DNA of 39,030 nucleotides from Mannheimia indoligenes. Its GTDB lineage: Bacteria > Pseudomonadota > Gammaproteobacteria > Enterobacterales > Pasteurellaceae. A program made the position numbers and the translations under genes. Shown piece by piece: positions 1-7,230 of the stretch (positions are counted from its first letter, which is position 1; every line of letters begins with the position of its first letter). The notes under the pieces were generated by a model that was not told the DNA's origin, searched no databases, and saw only the letters and a program-made list of their open reading frames with translations. The DNA is taken from the NCBI RefSeq assembly GCF_036880405.1, contig NZ_JBAJJM010000013.1, positions 1 through 39,030 on the forward strand. Direction: 5' to 3'.

Positions 1-4
1 AAAT

Positions 5-70
5 TGTTAAAGAGCAAAACAAAACGACGCACCGGAATCAAACTTAATCTCTTCACAACAGTGCGTCGTT
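5..70 (-). promoter_or_regulatory. rRNA leader antitermination region (hairpin + boxA)
   Basis: Reading leftward, a perfect 10-bp inverted repeat AACGACGCAC/GTGCGTCGTT (23-32 and 61-70) is followed by TGCTCTTTAACA (5-16, minus strand). The latter is the canonical boxA of bacterial rRNA leaders, bound by the Nus antitermination complex. The order promoter, hairpin (boxB-like), boxA matches known rrn leaders, so a 16S gene should begin shortly left of the window. Confidence 0.8.
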
Positions 71-81
71 GTGTGGGGTGC

Positions 82-109
82 ATTATAGAGAAATCTAAAA
101 TGAACGCAA
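82..109 (-). promoter_or_regulatory. Probable rRNA operon promoter reading leftward
   Basis: On the minus strand there is a TATAAT -10 box (82-87) and a TTGCGT -35-like box (104-109) separated by 16 bases. The -10 is followed by a GCACC-type start region, and A/T tracts resembling an UP element lie upstream (about 111-140). Together with the boxA element just downstream this is the usual build of a ribosomal RNA promoter. The rRNA genes themselves would lie left of position 1 and are not in the window, so identity rests on the leader signals. Confidence 0.72.
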
Positions 110-204
110 GTGTTTTTTGCAAAAAATTTTAAAAAAATCACCGCTTGTTGAATTTACAACCATATTGAAAATAATTTCATCAAATACTGATTTCTATTGC
201 ATCA

Positions 205-309
205 ATAACAATGATGCCCCTTAATACCAAAGTATCAAGGGGCAGAGCATTACGGTAATTCTTTCGAATTCCTTATTGTAGCAACGTTTCTCATTTCGCA
301 GTACTACAC
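205..309 (-). ncRNA. tracrRNA of the type II-C CRISPR system
   Basis: The minus strand from about 309 to 205 begins with an anti-repeat (about 272-307) complementary to the array repeat. It includes TGCGAAATGAGAAACG and TTGCTACAAT, with a mismatch bulge typical of tracrRNA:crRNA duplexes. It continues into AATGCTCTGCC and a strong GC-rich hairpin (arms near 215-227 and 231-243, GCCCCTTGATACC-like and its complement) followed by CATCATTG. From memory this is very close to the Neisseria meningitidis tracrRNA, including the nexus and final hairpin. There is no long U-run at the 3' end, so the exact end is an estimate. It lies between cas9 and the rRNA promoter and is transcribed away from cas9. 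Confidence 0.92.
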
Positions 310-314
310 GGCAT

Positions 315-342
315 ATTTTAACTGTTGTATAATTTTTGTCAA
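315..342 (-). promoter_or_regulatory. tracrRNA promoter
   Basis: On the minus strand, -35 TTGACA (337-342) and -10 TAAAAT (315-320) are 16 bases apart. This puts the start near 308-309, exactly at the first base of the anti-repeat. The box positions overlap the divergent cas9 promoter. Confidence 0.8.
328..333 (+). promoter_or_regulatory. -10 box of the cas9 promoter
   Basis: A perfect TATAAT lies 34 bases before the cas9 start codon, inside the spacer of the divergent tracrRNA promoter. No good -35 is visible at the right distance (about 305-310), so this promoter may be weak or activator-dependent. The ribosome binding site AGGAG (354-358) lies 8 bases before the ATG. Confidence 0.55.
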
Positions 343-366
343 ATCTATTTGATAGGAGAAATGTAA

Positions 367-3300
367 ATGAAACTGCTTCGCTATATTCTTGGTTTAGACT
401 TAGGTATTGCTTCCGTTGGTTGGGCAATAGTAGAAATTGATGAGAATGGTTTTCCGATTCGGTTGATTGATGTTGGTGTTCGTACCTTTGAACGAGCTGA
501 AGCACCAAATGGTGATTCATTAGCCAAAACTCGCCGTGATGCCCGTTCCACCCGCCGTTTAATCCGTCGCCGTGCATTTCGCCTATTAAAAGGAAAACGT
601 CTCTTAAAACAACATAATGTAATCAATAAAGAAGCACTGACTACCCTGCCTACCGATTGCTGGGCATTACGGGTAAAAGGTTTAGACGAACGCCTCTCGC
701 CAATAGAGTGGTCTGCGGTATTGCTTCATTTATTGAAACATCGTGGCTACCTTTCTCAACGTAAAAATGAAGCGAAAAATGCGGATAAAGAAATGGGGGT
801 ATTGCTTTCCGGTGTGGCAAGTAACCATCAATTATTAGTCGAAAACCAATTCCGCACACCGGCAGAGATTGCAGTGAAAAAATTTGCTCTCGAAGAGGGG
901 CATATCCGCAATCAGCGAGGGGCGTATACGCATACTTTCGACCGTAAGGATCTACTCGCTGAAATGCAACTACTCTTCCAAACCCAGCGAGAACTCAGCA
1001 ACCCACATACAAGCGGTCAATTAGAACAAGAATTTTGCAAATTGCTGATGTGGCAGAAACCGGCGTTATCGGGCGATGCGATTTTGAAAATGCTCGGCAA
1101 ATGTACCTTTGAAACCAACGAATATAAAGCCGCCAAACACAGCTACACGGCGGAACGTTTTGTTTGGCTGACGAAACTGAATAATTTACGGATTTTAGAT
1201 AACGGCTCGGAGCGTGCTTTAAATGCCGATGAACGGAGTTTATTACTCAACCAGCCTTATGAAAAAGCCAAACTCACCTACACCCAAGTGCGTAAACTGC
1301 TGGGTTTATCGGAAGAGGCTCGTTTTAATAGCGTGCGTTACGGTAAAGAGAAAGCCGAAGATGCCACACTGATCGAGCTGAAAGCCTATCACACCATTCG
1401 TAAAGCGGTGGAAAAGGCAGATAAATCGGCGTGGGAAACCCTGAAAAATCAAACCGCACTTTTAGACGAGATCGGCACGGCATTCTCTATTTACAAAACC
1501 GATAACGACATCACTGAACAACTCAACGGAAAATTGTCTGAGACAGTACTAAACGCTCTGCTGGAAAACCTCAACTTCGATCAATTCATTCAACTTTCCT
1601 TAAAAAGCCTCTACAAGATTGTGCCGTTGATGGAACAAGGCTTGCGTTATGACGAGGCTTGCCAACAGATTTACGGCGACCATTTTGGTAAAAAATCGGG
1701 CGAAATCAACCGCTTGCTACCGCCAATCCCTGCCGATGAAATTCGTAATCCGGTAGTGTTACGTTCGCTCACCCAAGCCAGAAAAGTCATCAATGCCGTG
1801 ATCCGCCTCTACGGATCGCCGGCTCGGATTCATATTGAAACCGCCCGAGAGCTCGGCAAATCCTATAAAGATCGCAAAGAGATTGAAAAACGCCAAGAGC
1901 AAAATCGTGCCGAGCGGGAAAAAGCAACGGCACAATTCAAAACGCTTTTCCCTACCTTTATTGGCGAGCCGAAAGGCAAAGATATTTTGATGATGCGGCT
2001 GTATGAACAGCAAAACGGGCAGTGCCTATATAGCGGAAAACCGCTCAATTTAAACCGCTTGTTGGAAAAAGGCTATGTGGAAATCGACCACGCCCTACCG
2101 TTTTCCCGCACGTGGGACGACAGTCAAAATAACAAAGTTCTGGTGCTTGCCGGCGAAAATCAGAATAAAGGCAATCAAACGCCGTTTGAGTGGCTCGGCA
2201 AAGACGAACATCAATGGGCGTTATTTGTCGCTCGGGTGAATGGCTGTCGCTTTCCGTATGCGAAAAAGCAACGGATTTTAACCAAAAAACTCGATGAGCA
2301 GGGCTTTATTGAACGCAACCTAAACGACACCCGCTATATCGCCCGTTTCTTGGTGAATTTTGTGCGTGAGAATTTACATTTAACCGGCAAAGGCAAAAAT
2401 CGGGTGTTTGCCTCAAACGGTCAAATCACCGCTTTCTTGCGTGGGCGTTGGGGATTAAGCAAGGTGCGTGAAGAGAGCGACCGCCACCACGCCCTAGATG
2501 CGGTGGTAGTTGCCTGTTCAACGGTAGCGATGCAGCAAAAAATCACCCGCTTTGTGAAATATCAAGAAGGGAATTTACAGACGGCAGAACGCATTGACCG
2601 AGAAACCGGCGAGATCATTCCGCTACATTTCCCTGATCCGTGGCACTTCTTCCGCCAAGAGGTGATGATCCGCATTTTCAGTGAAAATCCACAGGAAGAT
2701 CTGATTATCCAACTGCCGGATCGCCCCGAAACCAACCACGAATTTGTACAACCGCTGTTTGTCTCTCGTATGCCAACGAGAAAAATGAGCGGACAGGGGC
2801 ATAAAGAAACTATATCGTCTGCTAAATACCAAGACGAAAATTTGACAACTACGAAAAAGTTATTAACTGAAATTACCCTCCAAGATTTAGAAAATATGAT
2901 TAATAAAGACAGAGATTGGGTTCTTTATCAATCTCTTAAAGAGCGTTTATCCGCTTATCAAGACAATGCCAAAGAAGCTTTTAAAGAAAAATTCTATAAA
3001 ACAGATAAAGATGGAAATAAAAGCTCCACCATAGTTAAATCAATAAAAATCACAACAAAATTAAAAAGAGGTATAACAATAAGAGACGGCATTGCAGAAA
3101 ACACCTCTATTGTTAGAACAGACTTATTCTTGAAAGGTAACAAATATTATTTTGTACCGGTCTATGCTTGGCAAGTAGCAAAAGGTATATTACCAAATAT
3201 AAGCTCAACAGGCATAGAAATAGATGATAGCTATGTATTTCAATTTTCTTTATTTAAAAATGATCTTATAGAAATTCAAGATCCAAGCAATAGCGATAAT

Positions 3301-3522
3301 AACATTATCGCATACTATATAAGAAACGGAGATGACAAACGGTTTGTATTAAAACTACACGATGGAGCTATTTGTCCCAACGGGTATAGTAAAATGAAAG
3401 ACAATCCTGAACAGTTTAGAATTAGTGTTTTAAATCAGAAATCTATCAGAAAATACCAAGTCGATGAACTCGGTAAAAATATCCGCCCTTGTCGCCCAAG
3501 CAAACGACAAGCCGTTCGCTAA
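367..3522 (+). CDS. cas9: CRISPR-associated endonuclease Cas9, type II-C (1051 aa)
   Basis: RNA-guided double-strand DNA endonuclease that acts with tracrRNA and crRNA. The size is that of compact II-C enzymes (Neisseria Cas9 is 1082 aa). RuvC-I is GLDLGIASVGWA with D11. An arginine-rich bridge helix follows (about 55-75). RuvC-II is IHIETARE with E491. The HNH domain carries VEIDHALPFS with D574 and catalytic H575, then the NKVLVL and NQNKGNQTP segments. RuvC-III is RHHALDAVV with H708 and D711, so all nuclease residues are present. The C-terminal WED/PAM-interacting region (about 815-1051) ends in YQVDELGKNIRPCR, as in the Neisseria protein. ATG 367 has a well-placed AGGAG. Base composition falls sharply from about nt 2800 to 3460, the C-terminal domain (see findings). 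Only cas1 and cas2 follow; no csn2 or cas4 is present, which defines II-C. Confidence 0.98.
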   Translation: MKLLRYILGLDLGIASVGWAIVEIDENGFPIRLIDVGVRTFERAEAPNGDSLAKTRRDARSTRRLIRRRAFRLLKGKRLLKQHNVINKEALTTLPTDCWALRVKGLDERLSPIEWSAVLLHLLKHRGYLSQRKNEAKNADKEMGVLLSGVASNHQLLVENQFRTPAEIAVKKFALEEGHIRNQRGAYTHTFDRKDLLAEMQLLFQTQRELSNPHTSGQLEQEFCKLLMWQKPALSGDAILKMLGKCTFETNEYKAAKHSYTAERFVWLTKLNNLRILDNGSERALNADERSLLLNQPYEKAKLTYTQVRKLLGLSEEARFNSVRYGKEKAEDATLIELKAYHTIRKAVEKADKSAWETLKNQTALLDEIGTAFSIYKTDNDITEQLNGKLSETVLNALLENLNFDQFIQLSLKSLYKIVPLMEQGLRYDEACQQIYGDHFGKKSGEINRLLPPIPADEIRNPVVLRSLTQARKVINAVIRLYGSPARIHIETARELGKSYKDRKEIEKRQEQNRAEREKATAQFKTLFPTFIGEPKGKDILMMRLYEQQNGQCLYSGKPLNLNRLLEKGYVEIDHALPFSRTWDDSQNNKVLVLAGENQNKGNQTPFEWLGKDEHQWALFVARVNGCRFPYAKKQRILTKKLDEQGFIERNLNDTRYIARFLVNFVRENLHLTGKGKNRVFASNGQITAFLRGRWGLSKVREESDRHHALDAVVVACSTVAMQQKITRFVKYQEGNLQTAERIDRETGEIIPLHFPDPWHFFRQEVMIRIFSENPQEDLIIQLPDRPETNHEFVQPLFVSRMPTRKMSGQGHKETISSAKYQDENLTTTKKLLTEITLQDLENMINKDRDWVLYQSLKERLSAYQDNAKEAFKEKFYKTDKDGNKSSTIVKSIKITTKLKRGITIRDGIAENTSIVRTDLFLKGNKYYFVPVYAWQVAKGILPNISSTGIEIDDSYVFQFSLFKNDLIEIQDPSNSDNNIIAYYIRNGDDKRFVLKLHDGAICPNGYSKMKDNPEQFRISVLNQKSIRKYQVDELGKNIRPCRPSKRQAVR

Positions 3523-3525
3523 CCC

Positions 3526-3560
3526 AATCCCTGCCCCGTTCTGCGGTGCAGGGATTTTTT
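3526..3560 (+). terminator. Intrinsic-terminator-like hairpin between cas9 and cas1
   Basis: A 9-bp perfect stem AATCCCTGC/GCAGGGATT (3526-3534 and 3548-3556) runs into six T residues (3555-3560). It sits directly after the cas9 stop and 12 bases before cas1, just upstream of the cas1 ribosome binding site. It should reduce read-through from cas9 into the adaptation genes. Confidence 0.7.
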
Positions 3561-3572
3561 ATAGGAGAGATT

Positions 3573-4487
3573 ATGAGCTGGCGTAGTATTTTAATCAGCA
3601 AAGGCGGAAAATTATCGCTCCGCCAAAATCAAATGGTTATTTGGCAAGAAGAACAGGAATTTTGCGTGCCGTTAGAAGATATTGCGGTGATTGTAATTGA
3701 AAGTCGTGAAGTGGTGATTACCGCCCCACTACTTTCTGCTCTCGCTCTCAACGGCATCACGCTCTTAACCTGCGATGAGCAATTTATTCCGTGCGGACAG
3801 TGGCTGCCGTTTGGGCAGTATCACCGCCAACTGAAAACCTTAAAACTGCAACTGGAAATGAGCCAACCGCTGAAAAAACAGCTTTGGCAAGCGATTGTGC
3901 AACAGAAAATCCGCAACCAAGCCTCTGTATTGAGCCAAACCAAGCGGTCGGATATTGCTGAAAAATTGCAAAATATGGCAAAACGGGTTAAATCCGGCGA
4001 CAAAGAGAACCTCGAAGCCCAAGCCGCCCAACTTTACTTCCAAACTGCTTTCGGCAAAGATTTCCGCCGCTGGCAAGAAAATGCGATTAACGCTCATCTC
4101 AACTACGCCTATACCGTGCTACGTTCGGCAGTAGCTCGCTCACTAGTGCTTTACGGTTGGTTGCCGACCTTAGGCATTTTTCACCACAGCGAACTCAACC
4201 CGTTCAACCTTGCAGATGATTTTATCGAACCATTTCGCCCGCTCGTGGATTTACAGGTGTGGGATTTATGGCGACAAGAAAAATTAAGCGACAGCCTGAT
4301 GCCACACACCAAACAGAAATTAGTCGGGTTGCTGCACTATCAACTGCGTTTTCAAGACCAAACATTCAGCACACTGGCAGCGATTGACCGCACGGTCGGA
4401 TCATTTCAAACAGCTGTCTCCCAACGAGATCCGAGCTTATTAAAACTGCCCGAAATTCTGCCGTTAAAGGAACATCATTATGAGTGA
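3573..4487 (+). CDS. cas1: CRISPR integrase Cas1, type II-C (304 aa)
   Basis: Metal-dependent integrase of the Cas1-Cas2 adaptation complex, which inserts new spacers at the end of the array. An N-terminal beta domain (MSWRSILISKGGKL) precedes the helical catalytic domain. Candidate metal ligands are E148 (NLEAQAA), H204/H205 (IFHHSELNP) and E219 (LADDFIEPFRP). ATG 3573 follows AGGAG with good spacing and matches the conserved N-terminus. The frame is open further upstream (to 3489), but that part overlaps the cas9 end and the hairpin and is not likely coding. The last 8 bases overlap cas2, so the two are translationally coupled. Confidence 0.97.
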   Translation: MSWRSILISKGGKLSLRQNQMVIWQEEQEFCVPLEDIAVIVIESREVVITAPLLSALALNGITLLTCDEQFIPCGQWLPFGQYHRQLKTLKLQLEMSQPLKKQLWQAIVQQKIRNQASVLSQTKRSDIAEKLQNMAKRVKSGDKENLEAQAAQLYFQTAFGKDFRRWQENAINAHLNYAYTVLRSAVARSLVLYGWLPTLGIFHHSELNPFNLADDFIEPFRPLVDLQVWDLWRQEKLSDSLMPHTKQKLVGLLHYQLRFQDQTFSTLAAIDRTVGSFQTAVSQRDPSLLKLPEILPLKEHHYE

Positions 4488-4806
4488 GGCAACATTTATG
4501 CGAATTATTGTTTTCTTTGACCTACCGGTTACCACCAAAGCCAAACGCCGAGCCGCCAGCCAATTTCGGCAATTTCTGCTAAAAGACGGTTATCAAATGC
4601 TGCAACTCTCGGTTTATACCCGGATTGTACGAGGGCGGGACTCGCTTGAAAAACATAACAAACGCCTCACCCAACATCTGCCGGAAGAAGGTTCGGTGCG
4701 TTGCTTGGAAGTTACCGAAAAACAATTTACCTCAATGCTATTGTTAGTCGGTGAATTAAAACCACAAGAGGAAAAAGTCAATGCAAACCAAATGCTACTC
4801 TTTTAG
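4480..4806 (+). CDS. cas2: CRISPR adaptation protein Cas2 (108 aa)
   Basis: Structural partner of Cas1 in spacer acquisition; a small ferredoxin-fold dimer. The first strand RIIVFFDLP carries the conserved Asp (D14), followed by the typical DGYQMLQLSVYTR strand and a GSVRCLEVTEKQF strand. The start at 4480 overlaps cas1 by 8 bases and has AAAGGA upstream. An internal ATG at 4498 (MRIIVFF) is closer to the usual Cas2 N-terminus and is an alternative start. It is the last cas gene before the array. Confidence 0.95.
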   Translation: MSEATFMRIIVFFDLPVTTKAKRRAASQFRQFLLKDGYQMLQLSVYTRIVRGRDSLEKHNKRLTQHLPEEGSVRCLEVTEKQFTSMLLLVGELKPQEEKVNANQMLLF

Positions 4807-4922
4807 GAAAAAAACAGGATAAAAAATTTTTATGCTACATCGTCAATTTTTGTTTGATTGCTGAATTTTTAAGCTAACCATCATACCCAAATGCCTACTT
4901 TCAGCCATTTTTAGCAAAAAAC

Positions 4923-4985
4923 AAGCGGTTATTTTTCTAAAAAAATCTGCAAAATTTGCAAAAAATTTCAGAAAAATAACCGCTT
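4923..4985 (-). terminator. Inverted USS hairpin between cas2 and the array
   Basis: A perfect 16-bp inverted repeat AAGCGGTTATTTTTCT (4923-4938) and its complement (4970-4985) is built from two opposed uptake signals. On the minus strand the stem is followed by TTGTTTTTTGC, so it looks best as a terminator for leftward pre-crRNA transcripts. It probably also ends the cas operon on the plus strand. Confidence 0.7.
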
Positions 4986-5063
4986 ACAAAAGACTTTTTA
5001 CTCGATTTTTTATCGAATTTTCCCTCGCAAAACCCTTTATAAATAAGACTCTGAGCGAGGGAT
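4986..5063. other. AT-rich flank of the CRISPR array (candidate leader)
   Basis: The non-coding stretch next to the first repeat contains CCCTCGC (5022-5028) and its complement GCGAGGG (5055-5061), ending 2 bases before the first repeat. Repeat variants suggest this is the younger end of the array (see findings), so this may be the integration-proximal leader. No gene is seen in 4807-5063. Confidence 0.45.
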
Positions 5064-5957
5064 ATTGTAGCACTGCGAAATGAAAAAGGGAGCTACAACT
5101 TTAAATGAGCCTTAATGATTTAAGATTACATTGTAGCACTGCGAAATGAAAAAGGGAGCTACAACAGTTTTACCAAGCAGAAATCCCCCCGACCGATTGT
5201 AGCACTGCGAAATGAAAAAGGGAGCTACAACAACGATAATTTGCTTGCAAATTGTGGAGTGATTGTAGCACTGCGAAATGAAAAAGGGAGCTACAACATA
5301 AGCCATATTTAAACCAATTCAGCATTGATTGTAGCACTGCGAAATGAAAAAGGGAGCTACAACTTAACCTTAAATCTCGTTTGCTTGGGCTTTATTGTAG
5401 CACTGCGAAATGAAAAAGGGAGCTACAACATTGATGACGCAAAATATAGAGCAGCAGTAATTGTAGCACTGCGAAATGAAAAAGGGAGCTACAACGGTGT
5501 AGCAGAACGTTGCCCCCACCATTGCATTGTAGCACTGCGAAATGAAAAAGGGAGCTACAACCTTTATGAAATGCTATCAACTATTGACATAATTGTAGCA
5601 CTGCGAAATGAAAAAGGGAGCTACAACCGTACTAAACGCTACAAAGATACAGGTTCAATTGTAGCACTGCGAAATGAAAAAGGGAGCTACAACGGGAAAT
5701 ATAGACTGCTGTCTTCCCTTCGGATTGTAGCACTGCGAAATGAAAAAGGGAGCTACAACGGTTTATGTAGGAGCTAACGGCACTGCAACATTGTAGCACT
5801 GCGAAATGAGAAAGGGAGCTACAACCCTGAGTACGAATATTAGAAACTTCCAATAATTGTAGCACTGCGAAATGAGAAAGGGAGCTACAACAAATGGTGC
5901 GAGCTTTAGCGGTAACGTAAGATTGTAGCACTGCGAAATGAGAAAGGGAGCTACAAC
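5064..5957 (-). CRISPR. Type II-C CRISPR array: 14 repeats of 36 bp, 13 spacers of 30 bp
   Basis: Repeats start at 5064 and recur every 66 bases to 5922. On the plus strand each begins ATTGTAGCACTGCGAAATGA and ends GGGAGCTACAAC. The first 11 are identical (AATGAAAAAGG). The last three (5790, 5856, 5922) carry AATGAGAAAGG, which from memory is the N. meningitidis repeat. All spacers are exactly 30 bp. The crRNA sense is the minus strand, because that strand is complementary to the tracrRNA anti-repeat and reads GTTGTAGCTCCC first. Each repeat ends on that strand in TGCTACAAT, an extended -10 box, as in Neisseria where crRNAs start from promoters inside the repeats. Open frames across this region on either strand are artefacts of the repeat. 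Confidence 0.98.
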
Positions 5958-6328
5958 TAAAGAGTGGAACGAAAGCCCCCCAAGAACTATGTCAGAAAGT
6001 TCGGTTATATGCATTGAATTTCACAGGGAAATCTTTTTCAAATAGTGAAACGGGAAATGAAATCTCTGTCGCGATGAGTGGCGTGAAACACACGATTGCA
6101 GGAGCCAGTGAAGATTTAGTGAAAACTATTCCAGCTATTCCCGATTTGATCCGCACAGCTAAATTACTGGAAACTAAACCGGATAAACACGGAGATGTAA
6201 ATTATCTAGGAGTGGAGATCTATCAAGCGAGATTAAGTGTTGGTGGAAAGGAAAGAGAAATCATAATGACAGTGAAACACTGGAAAGATGGTCGCCGCTA
6301 TTATGATCACGGCTATATGAAACGATAA
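5958..6328 (+). pseudogene. C-terminal fragment of a phage protein (BECR/LPD-like domain)
   Basis: The reading frame is open from inside the last CRISPR repeat (5942) to the TAA at 6326-6328. It has no start codon with a ribosome binding site; the only early option is a TTG at 6014. Residues resemble the C-terminal domains of phage head-morphogenesis or polyvalent proteins: an NSETGNEISVAMSG segment, a VNYLGVEIYQARLSVGGKE strand region and the ending GRRYYDHGYM. These often have barnase/EndoU/RelE-type nuclease folds. Recognition is by pattern only. The 5' part of the gene is missing exactly at the repeat boundary, so this is most likely a truncated prophage gene. A hairpin CGGCGTTA/TAACGCCG (6329-6336, 6347-6354) follows the stop. 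Confidence 0.55.
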
Positions 6329-6484
6329 CGGCGTTAATCAACTGACTAACGCCGCTTGTAATGCCGGTCTGCGGATATCCAATGTTACTCGACCCCTCCG
6401 CCGTCAACCCCAGATGCAGCCATCACACTGCAACAACATTACCGATGACTTTATTTTAGCTCTATTTTTTAATCAGGTGCAACT

Positions 6485-6865
6485 ATGAACCTACGCCAAA
6501 TCGCAAATCGTGCAATCACCGATGTGAATCCGAATATTCCGGCAGTATTAAAACTCAACGTAGGAATGGAAACGGACGACACAGGCAAAAGAGTCGCAAA
6601 GTTTGATGAAATCAACGTCAAAATTCAGCCACAAAGCCTTTCAAGCAACGATTTACAAATGTTTGACACACTCGCCCAGCAAGGGCAGTTACTCAATGTT
6701 TATATTTCGGGGCAAATTCACGCTCTACGCCGTATTTCACAGAAAGATGCGGATAAACTGATATTCAAAGCCTTTGGTGAAAATGAAGAATCAGAATGGC
6801 TGATTAAATCGGTAGCGGAGAGTTTCCCTAACTGGTGCAAGGTGGTGGTATGGCGGCAGACATAA
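6485..6865 (+). CDS. Phage structural-type protein, unknown role (126 aa)
   Basis: The ORF starts MNLRQIANRAITDVNPNIP. The pattern 'RxIANxAxxxINPNIPAxLxLN' is familiar from a small protein encoded just before the neck/tail-completion gene in Pasteurellaceae and related phages. A role in the head-tail connector region is inferred only from this position. ATG 6485 has a weak upstream AGGTGC. Its 3' end overlaps the next phage gene by 16 bases, as in intact phage operons. The 130 bases before it (6355-6484) show no gene. Confidence 0.6.
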   Translation: MNLRQIANRAITDVNPNIPAVLKLNVGMETDDTGKRVAKFDEINVKIQPQSLSSNDLQMFDTLAQQGQLLNVYISGQIHALRRISQKDADKLIFKAFGENEESEWLIKSVAESFPNWCKVVVWRQT

Positions 6866-7029
6866 CGCTAAGTGTTACACACGATGATATTTACCGAGAA
6901 GCCCGAGCTTATTTGCTTGGGCTTTTTCATTTAGAGGGTGATCGGGTTATTCGTGGCTATAGCAACAATGTGCCATTGCCGCAGTCGCCATTTATTCTAA
7001 TGAACATTATTCACGAGCAGCCACTTTAA
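6850..7029 (+). pseudogene. Truncated phage neck-terminator (gp12-like) protein
   Basis: The 59-residue frame starting MAADITLSVTHDDIYREARA resembles the N-terminus of phage neck terminator proteins. It has the YLLGLF segment, VIRGYSNNVPLPQ and the strand ending IIHEQPL. The family is normally well over 100 residues, and here the frame stops right after the motif usually followed by more conserved sequence. ATG 6850 (GGTGGT just upstream) is preferred over the longer frame from 6835. The break at about 7026 marks the right limit of phage homology, 35 bases before the CRISPR relic. Confidence 0.55.
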
Positions 7030-7061
7030 ACTGAGAAAAATGCATCTTCTGTGAATTTAAT

Positions 7062-7133
7062 AAGAAAAGGAGCTACAATTCGCAAAAAATCGTTTGCAAG
7101 AAATTGAAATTGTAGCACTGTGAAATGAGAAAC
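7062..7133 (-). repeat. Degenerate CRISPR repeat-spacer-repeat relic
   Basis: 7062-7079 matches the last 18 bases of the array repeat at 15 of 18 positions (ends GGAGCTACAAT). After 29 bases, 7109-7132 matches the first 24 bases of the GAGAAA repeat variant at 23 of 24 (ATTGTAGCACTGTGAAATGA). The distance between the half-repeats is that of one spacer. It is about 1.1 kb right of the functional array and on the same strand. Confidence 0.8.
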
Positions 7134-7230
7134 ACTCACCTCAAACCCAAATTAGATAAAATAAATATTCGCAATTTTCTTTCACAAGCGGTAGAATTTT
7201 ATCCAACTTTTACCAATTAAGGAGTAGATT

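Noticed and set aside
221..577. Minus-strand 118-codon frame over the tracrRNA and the cas9 start
   Set aside because: It overlaps tracrRNA and cas9 coding sequence; protein has no features and the region is explained by the RNA.
5166..5921. Possible self-targeting spacers against genes in this window
   Set aside because: By eye only short matches (about 9-14 bases) were found, all without the PAM-proximal half; no full protospacer is in the window.
5112..6014. Several open frames on both strands over the CRISPR array (up to 150 codons)
   Set aside because: Each is a translation of the 66-bp repeat-spacer period (IVALRNEKGSYN or CSSLFHFAVLQ every 22 residues), with no ribosome site.
5942..7029. 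Anti-CRISPR gene in the phage fragment beside cas9 type II-C
   Set aside because: The three frames look like phage structural or nuclease domains, are truncated, and there is no adjacent HTH (aca) gene.
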